Assembly: GCA_002293605.1 (NCBI GenBank)
Contig: DBDO01000003.1
Location: 1-5,322 of the forward strand
Origin: Desulfovibrionaceae bacterium UBA930
Lineage (GTDB): Bacteria; Desulfobacterota; Desulfovibrionia; Desulfovibrionales; Desulfovibrionaceae
Direction: 5' to 3'
Length of the DNA stretch: 5,322 nucleotides
The translations under genes and the position numbers were made by a program. Shown one piece after another: positions 1 to 5,322 of this stretch (its first letter is position 1; each line of letters starts with the position of its first letter). Below the pieces are notes generated by a model, which saw only the letters and a program-made list of their open reading frames with translations, did no database searches and was not told the DNA's origin.

Positions 1-1580
1 GGGGCGTGCTGCTGCGCGAGGCCCGGCACCCCCTGCTTGCCCTGGCCGCTTCCGCTGCGGCGGCAAAGGCCCTGCGCCAGCATGATCTGCGTAAAGCCGC
101 CCTGGCCGGGCAGGGAGACACGGCCTTTGATGCTTCTTCCCCCCTTGCGGAAGACGAGGGGCAGGTGCCGGATGCCCGCTCGCGCGTCAGCGTTGTGCCT
201 TCCTCTTTGGAGCTTTTGCCCGGCCAGCAGGCCCTGGTGATCAGCGGCGGCAACGCGGGCGGCAAAACTGTGTGCATCAAAACGCTCGGGCTTATCGCCC
301 TCATGGGACTGTGTGCCCTGCCGGTTCCGGTAGGGGCGGGCAGCGCGCTTCCTCCCTGGCGGCATATTCATGCCTTTATCGGCGATGAGCAAAGCCTTGA
401 TGATCACCTTTCCTCCTTTACAGCCCAGATAAGCCACCTTGGCCGCATCTGGCCCATGCTCGGGCCGGAAGCCCTGGTCCTTCTTGACGAATTCGGCGCA
501 GGCACGGACCCGACCCAGGGCGCGGCTCTGGCCCAGGCCGTTTTGGACAGCCTGATGGAAAGTGGCAGCTTTGTCGTTGCGGCCACGCATTTTCCCGCGC
601 TCAAGGCCTATGCGCTCTCCACCAAAGGGGTGCGGGCCGCTTCTGTGCTTTTTGACCCCAAAACAAAAAAGCCCCTGTTCCGTCTGGTCTATGATCAGGT
701 CGGGGCCAGCAGGGCCCTGGACGTGGCCAGGGAGCACGGCCTCCCCGAAGCGGTGCTGCGCCGGGCCGAGCAGTACCTGCTTTTGAGCGGCGAGGATTCT
801 TCGGCCCTGGTGGAGCGGCTCAACGCCCTGGCGGTCGAGCGGGAGGGCGAACTGGCGGCCCTGGCCAGGGAAAAGGCCTCTTTTGCGGAAAAGCGCAAGG
901 CGCTCCAAGAGCGTTTTGAGGCCGAACGGACCCGCCTTTTCGCCTCTGTGCAGGCCGAGGCGCACAAGGTGCTGGCCGAGTGGAAAGCCGCCCGTTTAAG
1001 CCACAAGCAGGCCCTGAAAGAGCTTTCGCGCATCCGGACCGCGCTTTGTCCCGCGCCCGAAGCGGAGCAGGCCGGAAAGTCCGGGGGAGGCCTTAGGCTG
1101 TCCGAGCTGGCTTTGCGTTGCCGCATCCGGCATATTCCCTGGAACCGCACCGGCGTGCTGCTGGAAGTGGATGAGCGGAAAAAAAGGGTGCGTCTCGATT
1201 TTGACGGGGTGTCCCTCTGGGCGGATGCCGCAGATATTGAACTGCCTGACGCCGGGGGAGCAGGCGGAAAAAGGGAGCTTGCGGGCAAAGCTACTGCGGG
1301 CGGCCTTGCCGGAAATACGGGAAATTCTTCCCCGCTTTTGCCCTTGCGTCTTGACTTGAGGGGTTTGCGTGCTGATGTAGCTGTAAGCGAGCTGGAAAAA
1401 TTTCTGGACAGCGCCATTCTCGGCGGCAGGGAAGAGGTGGAGCTTGTGCACGGACGCGGCACAGGCGTGCTGCGCCGGGAAATCCACGCCTTTTTGAAAA
1501 ACTTCCCGGCTGTGCGCGACTATCGCCTTGCCCCCGAAGGGCAGGGCGGCGATGGCATGACCATTGTAGGACTCAGATGA
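1..1580 (+). CDS. mutS2: Endonuclease MutS2 (MutS-family ATPase with C-terminal Smr domain), 5' truncated by window edge
   Basis: The reading frame is open from the first base, so the N-terminus lies outside the window. Numbering from the GTG codon at base 6 (an internal codon, not a claimed start), 524 residues are visible, against roughly 780 for the family. In order: an ARHPLL motif (6-11), an Ala-rich stretch, the P-loop GGNAGGKT (81-88), the MutS2-type block IGDEQSLDDHLSSF (125-138), Walker B LVLLDEFGAGTDP (157-169), ATHFPALKAYA (193-203), a charged, probably coiled-coil segment (about 264-345), a small beta-type region (about 362-412), a Gly-rich linker (about 415-440) and an Smr domain (446-524) with both LDLRG (449-453) and HGRGTG (482-487). 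Family knowledge: MutS2 dimers bind branched DNA and restrain recombination, and in Bacillus act on collided ribosomes; Smr is a nuclease domain. MutS2 is not the mismatch-repair MutS. The P-loop has Gly where Pro is usual. The stop codon overlaps the dnaG start. Confidence 0.95.
   Translation, partial: GVLLREARHPLLALAASAAAAKALRQHDLRKAALAGQGDTAFDASSPLAEDEGQVPDARSRVSVVPSSLELLPGQQALVISGGNAGGKTVCIKTLGLIALMGLCALPVPVGAGSALPPWRHIHAFIGDEQSLDDHLSSFTAQISHLGRIWPMLGPEALVLLDEFGAGTDPTQGAALAQAVLDSLMESGSFVVAATHFPALKAYALSTKGVRAASVLFDPKTKKPLFRLVYDQVGASRALDVAREHGLPEAVLRRAEQYLLLSGEDSSALVERLNALAVEREGELAALAREKASFAEKRKALQERFEAERTRLFASVQAEAHKVLAEWKAARLSHKQALKELSRIRTALCPAPEAEQAGKSGGGLRLSELALRCRIRHIPWNRTGVLLEVDERKKRVRLDFDGVSLWADAADIELPDAGGAGGKRELAGKATAGGLAGNTGNSSPLLPLRLDLRGLRADVAVSELEKFLDSAILGGREEVELVHGRGTGVLRREIHAFLKNFPAVRDYRLAPEGQGGDGMTIVGLR
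665..671 (+). other. Candidate -1 frameshift heptamer (A AAA AAG) inside mutS2
   Basis: The codons ACA AAA AAG place the heptamer A AAA AAG in the X_XXY_YYZ phase used for the programmed -1 shift in E. coli dnaX. A -1 shift here would add seven codons and stop at the TGA at 692-694, giving a MutS2 with the ATPase core but without the coiled coil and Smr domain. I see no Shine-Dalgarno-like stimulator at the expected upstream distance. Only a weak downstream hairpin is visible (CCG/CGG plus CTG/CAG, 680-703). Two adjacent Lys codons after a codon ending in A can easily occur by chance, so use as a recoding site is unproven. Confidence 0.2.
1568..1576 (+). promoter_or_regulatory. Ribosome binding site of dnaG, inside the mutS2 3' end
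   Basis: AGGA at 1568-1571 lies 5 nt before the ATG at 1577, within the last codons of mutS2. Its placement supports this ATG as the dnaG start. It also suggests that ribosomes finishing mutS2 at the overlapping TGA can re-initiate on dnaG. Confidence 0.7.
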
Positions 1581-3337
1581 GCGCGGACAGGGCTTCGGCA
1601 ACGCGGGAAATCAAGGCCCGCCTAAATATTCTTGACTTGGTGAAGCGCTATGTGGACCTGCGCCGCGCCGGGAATCGCTGGGTTGCGCCCTGTCCCTTTC
1701 ACCAGGAGACCAAGCCCTCCTTTTCAGTCAACGAAGAAGAAGGTTTTTTCTATTGCTTCGGTTGTCAGGCTGCCGGGGATATTTTCGATTTTTACGGGCG
1801 TATTAACGGCCTGGATTTTCGGGAGAGCCTGGAGCAGCTCGCTGAAGAGGCCGGGGTCTCCCTGGATGATGCGCGGCCCGATCCCAAAGCCTCGGCAGAG
1901 CGCGATTTCAAAAAGACCGCCCTGCGCATGTATGAAACGGCCCGAAGTCATTTTCGGCGTAATCTTGCTGCCGAGGCCGGGCGGGACTGCCGCGCCTATC
2001 TGGAAGGGCGAAAGCTCGCCCCGGAGCTTATCGAGGCCTTTGAACTCGGCTGGAGCCTGCCGGAATGGCGCGGCCTTTCCGATGCCCTGCGCCGGGCCGG
2101 GTTCACTCCCAGACAGGGAGTTGAGGCGGGCCTTCTGGCAGCGGGTGACAAGGGCAATGCCTATGACCGCTTCCGGGGGCGTTTGATTTTTCCCATAAAA
2201 AATCTTTCCGGTCAGGTTATCGCCTTTGGCGGACGCATCATTGGCGGGGAAGATGCGGCGAAATACATCAACAGCACAGACTCGCCATTATATAAAAAAG
2301 GTGATAATCTGTATGGTCTGTTTCAGGCGCGGCGGGCGATTTCGGTAAAGAAATCCGCCATCCTGACCGAAGGATACATGGATGTGCTGCGCTTGCATCA
2401 GTTCGGTTATGCCAATGCCTGCGGGGTGCTGGGCACGGCGCTTACCCCCGAACAGGTGCGGCGGCTGGCCGGTTTTTGTTCCGAACTGGAACTGATTTTC
2501 GATGGCGATGCCCCCGGCCGCAAGGCCGCGTTCAAGGCCTGTGAGATGGCCCTTTCCAAAGGGCTGGCCTGCAAGGTTGTTCTGCTGCCGGAAAAGGAAG
2601 ATATCGACAGTCTGCTTCAGGAAAAAGGGGCCGAAGCCTTTGAGAATCTGCGCCGCTTTGCCCCCGAGGGACTGGATTTTTGCATCCGTACCCTGTCCGG
2701 GCAGGCCCCGCGGGAAGCCTTGGACTGGGTGAAGCGCTTTCTTGCCTCGGTGGAGCAGCCGGAACTGCTTTCCCGCTATGCCTCCCGCCTCTGCCGGGGG
2801 CTTGACCTTGATGAGCGTCAGGTGCGCGCCGGTTTGCAATCTTCCTCCTCCGCCTCATCCGGCGGAGCAGGGCGGAGTGGGCCGGAGGGCGCTTCTGCCA
2901 TCAACTCGGGCCGGGACGTTTTTGACCGGGAAGTGCTGAAGTTTCTGCTGCGCTATCCGAGCTCTTTGCCTGCCTTGCGCGATGCAGGGGCGCTGCTGCT
3001 TCTCAGGCAGGGCTGGGCTGTGAGCCTTTGGGAAAAAGTGGCGGCCTGCGCGCCAGAAGGCTTTCATCCTGAGGCGGTTTTGCGGCGGCTGAACGACAGG
3101 GAAAAAGAATTCTGGGGGCGCTCGCGCGTTATGGAGGCCCCGCCCCCGGATTATCAAGCTGAGGAACTGGCGGATATCCTGGCCATGATCGCCAGACGCT
3201 GCCATGAACAACAGGCGGGTGCCTGCATGCAGGCCTTGCGCCAGAGCGGCGGCAAGGGCGATTACGATATGGATTTGCTTAAAGCTTTGAATGAGACGCT
3301 GATCCGGCAACGGACAATCGGGAGTTCCGATGGGTAA
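1577..3337 (+). CDS. dnaG: DNA primase DnaG
   Basis: Makes RNA primers for leading- and lagging-strand DNA synthesis at the fork, working with the replicative helicase DnaB. The 586-residue length matches the family (E. coli about 581). Domains: an N-terminal CHC2 zinc module with C39, H42, C60 and C63 (CPFH and CFGC); a catalytic core with the basic block RFRGRLIFPIKN (198-209) and FGGRI (217-221), then KYINS (229-233); a TOPRIM fold with EGYMD (E265) and DGD (D309, D311), followed by a DxD at D342/D344; and a C-terminal helicase-interaction region (about 448-575). A Ser/Gly-rich linker (421-440) separates core and C-terminal domain. The metal-binding acidic residues are all present, so it should be active. 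The second DxD reads DID rather than the usual DPD. The ATG is chosen because of the AGGA ribosome binding site, the ATGA overlap with mutS2, and the expected short lead (about 11 residues) before the conserved N-terminal helix. No frameshift is seen. Confidence 0.98.
   Translation: MSADRASATREIKARLNILDLVKRYVDLRRAGNRWVAPCPFHQETKPSFSVNEEEGFFYCFGCQAAGDIFDFYGRINGLDFRESLEQLAEEAGVSLDDARPDPKASAERDFKKTALRMYETARSHFRRNLAAEAGRDCRAYLEGRKLAPELIEAFELGWSLPEWRGLSDALRRAGFTPRQGVEAGLLAAGDKGNAYDRFRGRLIFPIKNLSGQVIAFGGRIIGGEDAAKYINSTDSPLYKKGDNLYGLFQARRAISVKKSAILTEGYMDVLRLHQFGYANACGVLGTALTPEQVRRLAGFCSELELIFDGDAPGRKAAFKACEMALSKGLACKVVLLPEKEDIDSLLQEKGAEAFENLRRFAPEGLDFCIRTLSGQAPREALDWVKRFLASVEQPELLSRYASRLCRGLDLDERQVRAGLQSSSSASSGGAGRSGPEGASAINSGRDVFDREVLKFLLRYPSSLPALRDAGALLLLRQGWAVSLWEKVAACAPEGFHPEAVLRRLNDREKEFWGRSRVMEAPPPDYQAEELADILAMIARRCHEQQAGACMQALRQSGGKGDYDMDLLKALNETLIRQRTIGSSDG
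2848..2877 (+). repeat. Inverted repeat with a duplicated right arm in the dnaG linker
   Basis: CTCCGCC (2848-2854) can pair with GGCGGAG at 2861-2867 (6-nt loop). It can also pair with a second identical copy at 2871-2877, giving two mutually exclusive hairpins. It lies in the part of dnaG that encodes the low-complexity Ser/Gly linker, where protein constraint is weak. A role as an mRNA structure or processing site between dnaG and rpoD is possible but is inference only. It may simply reflect GC-rich low-complexity codons. Confidence 0.3.
3320..3329 (+). promoter_or_regulatory. Ribosome binding site of rpoD, inside the dnaG 3' end
   Basis: GGGAG at 3320-3324 is followed by a 5-nt spacer and the ATG at 3330. 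It lies within the last codons of dnaG. It supports the chosen rpoD start, which overlaps the dnaG stop, and suggests coupled translation with independent capture of ribosomes. Confidence 0.75.
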
Positions 3338-5102
3338 TATCAAGGATATTCAACAAATAAAAGTACTTATCGCAAAGGGAAAGAGCACGGGCTTTCTGAC
3401 CTTTGACGAGGTGAACAAGGCCCTGCCTTCCGAAGCCTCTTCCCCCGAGCAGGTGGAAGAGATCATCGGCATTTTCGATCAACTCGAAATCGCCATTGTG
3501 GATTCGGAAAAGGACGGGAAAAAGATCAGCGTTTCCGCCGGAGAACCCGATGACGAGCCCGTGGCCGACAGTGTGCTCGATCTCGCTGATGATGAAGAGG
3601 GTGCCGACTATTCCTCCCGCAGCACGGACCCGGTGCGCATGTACCTGCGCGAGATGGGTGCCGTGCCCTTGCTGGACAGGGACGGCGAAGTGCAGATAGC
3701 CAAAAAGATAGAAACCGGGGAGCAGGATGTGCTCTACGCCCTGGTGGAAGTGCCGGTGGCTGTCGAAGAGCTTATCAACGTGGGCGAGGACCTCAAGCAC
3801 AACCGCATCAAGCTGAAAGACGTGGTTAAAACCATTGAGGAAGACGACCCGAGCGAAGACGAGATGAACCAGCGCCAGCGCGTCATTCTGCTGCTGGACG
3901 AGATTAAGCAGACCTTCAGCAAAAAGCGCAAAATTTATACCCGCCTTGATGAGTGCTGTACGCTGGAGCGCCGGGTAACGGCCCTGCAAAAGGACATCAT
4001 CAACTTCAAGGAAAAAATCGTCTACCGCTTGCGGGATATCAAGCTGGAAAAGACCCTTATCGACCGCATCATCGAAACGGTTGAGGACTATGTGCGGCAG
4101 ATGCACAACTGCCAGCGCGACCTCTCGGCCTATATCCTGGTTACGGGCAAGACCCAGGCCGAGATTATGGAACTGTTCCGGATGCTGGAAACACGGGATA
4201 TCTCGCCGCAAAACGCGGCCAAGGCCCTGGAGCTTTCCGTGGACGAGCTTTTTTCCTTCAAAGAAATGATCATGGGCAAGATGGAAATCCTGACCCGTTT
4301 GCAGGAAAAGTGCTGTCACAATGTGACCGATCTGGAAGAGGTGCTCTGGCGTATCAAACGCGGCAACGCAGCCGCCATGCGCGCCAAGCAGGAGCTGATC
4401 CGCTCCAACCTGCGGCTGGTGGTGTCCATCGCTAAAAAATACACTAACCGGGGCTTGCAGTTCCTGGATCTCATTCAGGAAGGCAACATCGGTCTGATGA
4501 AGGCCGTGGACAAGTTCGAATACCAGCGTGGCTACAAGTTTTCCACCTATGCTACCTGGTGGATTCGTCAGGCCATCACCAGGGCTATCGCGGATCAGGC
4601 CCGCACCATCCGCATTCCGGTGCACATGATCGAGACCATCAACAAGTTGATTCGCACCTCTCGCTATCTGGTGCAGGAACTCGGGCGCGATCCCACGCCC
4701 GAAGAAATCGCCGAGCGCATGGATTACCCTCTGGACAAGGTCAAAAAGGTGCTCAAAATCGCCAAGGAACCCATTTCTCTGGAAACTCCCATCGGCGATG
4801 AGGAAGACTCCAGCCTGGGTGATTTTATTGAAGATAAAAAAGCCGTGGCCCCGGCCGAAGAAGTGGTGAATACCAAGCTTTCCGAGCAGATAGCCTCGGT
4901 GCTGGCCGATCTGACCCCCAGGGAGGAGCAGGTGCTGCGCAAGCGCTTCGGCATTGGCGAGAAAAGCGACCATACCCTGGAAGAAGTGGGCAAGCTCTTT
5001 AACGTCACCCGTGAGCGCATCCGCCAGATCGAGGCCAAGGCCCTGCGCAAGCTCCGCCACCCGGTGCGCAGTCAGGTGTTGCGCTCTTATTATGAGAGTT
5101 GA
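3330..5102 (+). CDS. rpoD: RNA polymerase primary sigma factor RpoD (sigma-70, group 1)
   Basis: Housekeeping sigma factor: binds core RNA polymerase and recognises -10 and -35 promoter elements. The 590-residue protein has the full group-1 architecture. Region 1.1 covers about 5-57 (the IKVLIAKGK...GFLTFDEVN type). An acidic linker covers 71-92. Region 1.2 begins at TDPVRMYLREMG (99-110). A large non-conserved region spans about 135-345. Regions 2.1-2.4 follow (about 351-430), including QFLDLIQEGNIGLM (377-390), YKFSTYATWWIRQAITRAI (402-420) and DQARTIRIPVHM (422-433). Region 3 includes a region 3.2 finger (DEEDSSLGDFIED, 490-502). Region 4 ends in a helix-turn-helix (TLEEVGKLFNVTRERIRQIE, 549-568) and RHPVRSQVLRS (576-586). 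Regions 1.1 and the non-conserved region exclude a stress or ECF sigma. All five cysteines (209, 210, 261, 328, 329) lie in the non-conserved region. It is the last gene of the mutS2-dnaG-rpoD operon, followed by a terminator about 110 bases downstream. Any extra rpoD promoter would have to lie inside dnaG; I could not identify one with confidence. Confidence 0.98.
   Translation: MGNIKDIQQIKVLIAKGKSTGFLTFDEVNKALPSEASSPEQVEEIIGIFDQLEIAIVDSEKDGKKISVSAGEPDDEPVADSVLDLADDEEGADYSSRSTDPVRMYLREMGAVPLLDRDGEVQIAKKIETGEQDVLYALVEVPVAVEELINVGEDLKHNRIKLKDVVKTIEEDDPSEDEMNQRQRVILLLDEIKQTFSKKRKIYTRLDECCTLERRVTALQKDIINFKEKIVYRLRDIKLEKTLIDRIIETVEDYVRQMHNCQRDLSAYILVTGKTQAEIMELFRMLETRDISPQNAAKALELSVDELFSFKEMIMGKMEILTRLQEKCCHNVTDLEEVLWRIKRGNAAAMRAKQELIRSNLRLVVSIAKKYTNRGLQFLDLIQEGNIGLMKAVDKFEYQRGYKFSTYATWWIRQAITRAIADQARTIRIPVHMIETINKLIRTSRYLVQELGRDPTPEEIAERMDYPLDKVKKVLKIAKEPISLETPIGDEEDSSLGDFIEDKKAVAPAEEVVNTKLSEQIASVLADLTPREEQVLRKRFGIGEKSDHTLEEVGKLFNVTRERIRQIEAKALRKLRHPVRSQVLRSYYES
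3336..3350 (+). repeat. Small inverted repeat at the rpoD start
   Basis: AATATC (3336-3341) and GATATT (3345-3350) form a perfect 6-bp inverted repeat with a 3-nt loop, covering rpoD codons 3-7 and the end of the dnaG stop codon. The surrounding 40 bases are clearly more AT-rich than the rest of the operon. That is common at start sites, where weak structure favours initiation. The hairpin is mostly A-U and would be weak. No function is claimed. Confidence 0.25.
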
Positions 5103-5120
5103 TAGGGGATAGTTTTCCAA

Positions 5121-5195
5121 AGAGGCAGAGCCGCTTTTCGGCGAAGGGGTCAAGGGGCCTCAGGCCCTTGCAAGGTTTGGGGCAGAGTCCCAAAA
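5121..5195. repeat. Run of three palindromes downstream of rpoD, resembling a dispersed intergenic palindromic repeat
   Basis: Three potential hairpins follow one another. GCCG/CGGC lies at 5130-5142 with a CTTTT loop. A second, at 5151-5170, has an 8-bp stem (CAAGGG-CC/GG-CCCTTG) with one bulged G and a TCA loop. A third, at 5176-5194, pairs TTTGGGG with TCCCAAA through one G-T pair and has a CAGAG loop. GGCAGAG occurs twice (5124-5130 and 5181-5187). The layout (GGGGTC, an AAGGGG palindrome, then TTTGGGGCAGAG-CCC) resembles repeated palindromic units I associate with intergenic regions of GC-rich bacteria, including Desulfovibrio relatives. This is resemblance from memory. The bulge and the G-T pair would fit a decayed copy. 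It could affect 3' end stability of rpoD mRNA. There is no convincing coding capacity. Confidence 0.55.
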
Positions 5196-5211
5196 GAGAA
5201 TGATATAGTAC

Positions 5212-5258
5212 ACAAGAGCGCGCCAAGGGGCGAGTCCCTAGGCGCGCTCTTGTTATTT
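5212..5258 (+). terminator. Rho-independent terminator of the mutS2-dnaG-rpoD operon
   Basis: ACAAGAGCGCGCC (5212-5224) pairs perfectly with GGCGCGCTCTTGT (5241-5253), a 13-bp GC-rich stem. Inside it, after a single A-A mismatch, AGGG (5226-5229) pairs with CCCT (5236-5239), optionally extended by a G-T pair. A T-rich tail, TTATTT, runs from 5253 to 5258. It sits about 110 bases after the rpoD stop, as expected for the operon end. In the opposite direction the tail is less T-rich (ACTATATCATTCTCTTTT), so it may also stop a convergent gene, but less efficiently. Confidence 0.85.
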
Positions 5259-5277
5259 GCTATGTGCTTACAGCGTC

Positions 5278-5322
5278 TTAACCTGCATATTGCATGAGCA
5301 GCTCAACCTGCTCGGTTTCTGG
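5278..5322 (-). CDS. Possible C-terminal end of a convergent gene of unknown identity (partial)
   Basis: Read on the minus strand from the window edge, one frame is open for 14 codons, ending in ...ELLMQYAG and a TAA at 5280-5278. The stop lies 24 bases from the terminator hairpin, which fits a convergent gene sharing that hairpin. An alternative minus-strand frame stays open to a TAA at 5270-5268 and has more G/C in third positions, but it reads as a Cys/Ser-rich peptide. Both are too short to identify, and a plus-strand gene cannot be excluded. Treat as a placeholder. Confidence 0.3.
   Translation of the reverse strand, partial: PETEQVELLMQYAG

Noticed and set aside
695..1601. Two long minus-strand open frames over the 3' half of mutS2 (695-1462 and 996-1601)
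   Set aside because: Both lie antisense to well-supported MutS2 coding sequence with intact motifs. They are Ser/Arg- or low-complexity-rich and are explained by GC-rich codon bias.
2197..2203. A AAA AAT heptamer in dnaG as a -1 frameshift site
   Set aside because: Asn AAT is a poor slippage codon in bacteria, the site encodes the conserved FPIKN motif, and no stimulatory structure is evident.
2286..2312. AT-rich patch in dnaG with a TATATA-like -10, considered as an internal promoter
   Set aside because: No acceptable -35 element is found 16-18 bases upstream. The codons encode a conserved primase segment (SPLYKKGDNLYGL).
2288..2839. A 183-codon minus-strand open frame inside dnaG
   Set aside because: It is in phase with dnaG and antisense to the conserved TOPRIM region, so it follows from codon avoidance rather than from a real gene.
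3279..5153. A 624-codon open frame on the minus strand covering the whole of rpoD
   Set aside because: It is exactly in phase with the rpoD codons, so it stays open simply because rpoD lacks in-frame TTA, CTA and TCA codons. rpoD is unmistakable on the plus strand, and the antisense product resembles no family I know.
5204..5209. TATAGT as a -10 promoter element before the terminator
   Set aside because: No -35 hexamer lies at a suitable distance, and transcription would begin at the terminator hairpin itself.
5005..5226. A 73-codon minus-strand open frame across the rpoD 3' end and the palindromic region
   Set aside because: It starts inside the terminator stem, runs through the palindromic repeat and ends inside rpoD. 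Such peptides are typical spurious translations of palindromic intergenic repeats.
1..5322. Mobile element, CRISPR array, tRNA/rRNA gene, riboswitch or a novel defence-type system
   Set aside because: The window is almost entirely filled by three housekeeping genes. There are no terminal repeats with a transposase, no regularly spaced repeats, no RNA gene pattern I recognise and no unexplained gap over 300 bases.

Overview
The window holds a compact, same-strand housekeeping block of information-processing genes: the 3' two-thirds of mutS2 (MutS-family ATPase with a C-terminal Smr domain), a complete dnaG (primase) and a complete rpoD (housekeeping sigma-70). The DNA looks GC-rich by eye, and the coding frames largely avoid TTA, CTA and TCA codons. 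The gene order and the style of the proteins, including a sigma factor with region 1.1 and a large non-conserved region, suggest a delta-type proteobacterium, most likely Desulfovibrio or a close relative. That assignment rests on recall and general resemblance, not on a search.

Layout: bases 1-1580 encode MutS2, cut off at its N-terminus by the window edge. dnaG (1577-3337) starts inside the mutS2 stop codon (ATGA overlap). rpoD (3330-5102) starts eight bases before the end of dnaG (ATGGGTAA overlap). Each downstream start has a Shine-Dalgarno match about 5 nt away, so the three genes look like one translationally coupled operon with no room for intergenic promoters. Bases 5103-5211 are non-coding and contain a run of small palindromes that resembles a dispersed intergenic repeat. 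A strong hairpin with a 13-bp outer stem at 5212-5253, followed by a T-rich tail, is the probable operon terminator. The last 45 bases may carry the C-terminal end of a convergent minus-strand gene, too short to identify.

Functionally this is a variant of the proteobacterial macromolecular-synthesis operon (rpsU-dnaG-rpoD in E. coli), tying replication priming to housekeeping transcription. Here a MutS2 gene, not rpsU, sits directly upstream. I found no mobile element, CRISPR array, RNA gene or clear novel system. The points most worth a second look are the palindromic 3' region behind rpoD, an in-phase A AAA AAG slippery heptamer in mutS2, a non-canonical P-loop (GGN in place of GPN) in MutS2, and the confinement of all RpoD cysteines to the non-conserved region.
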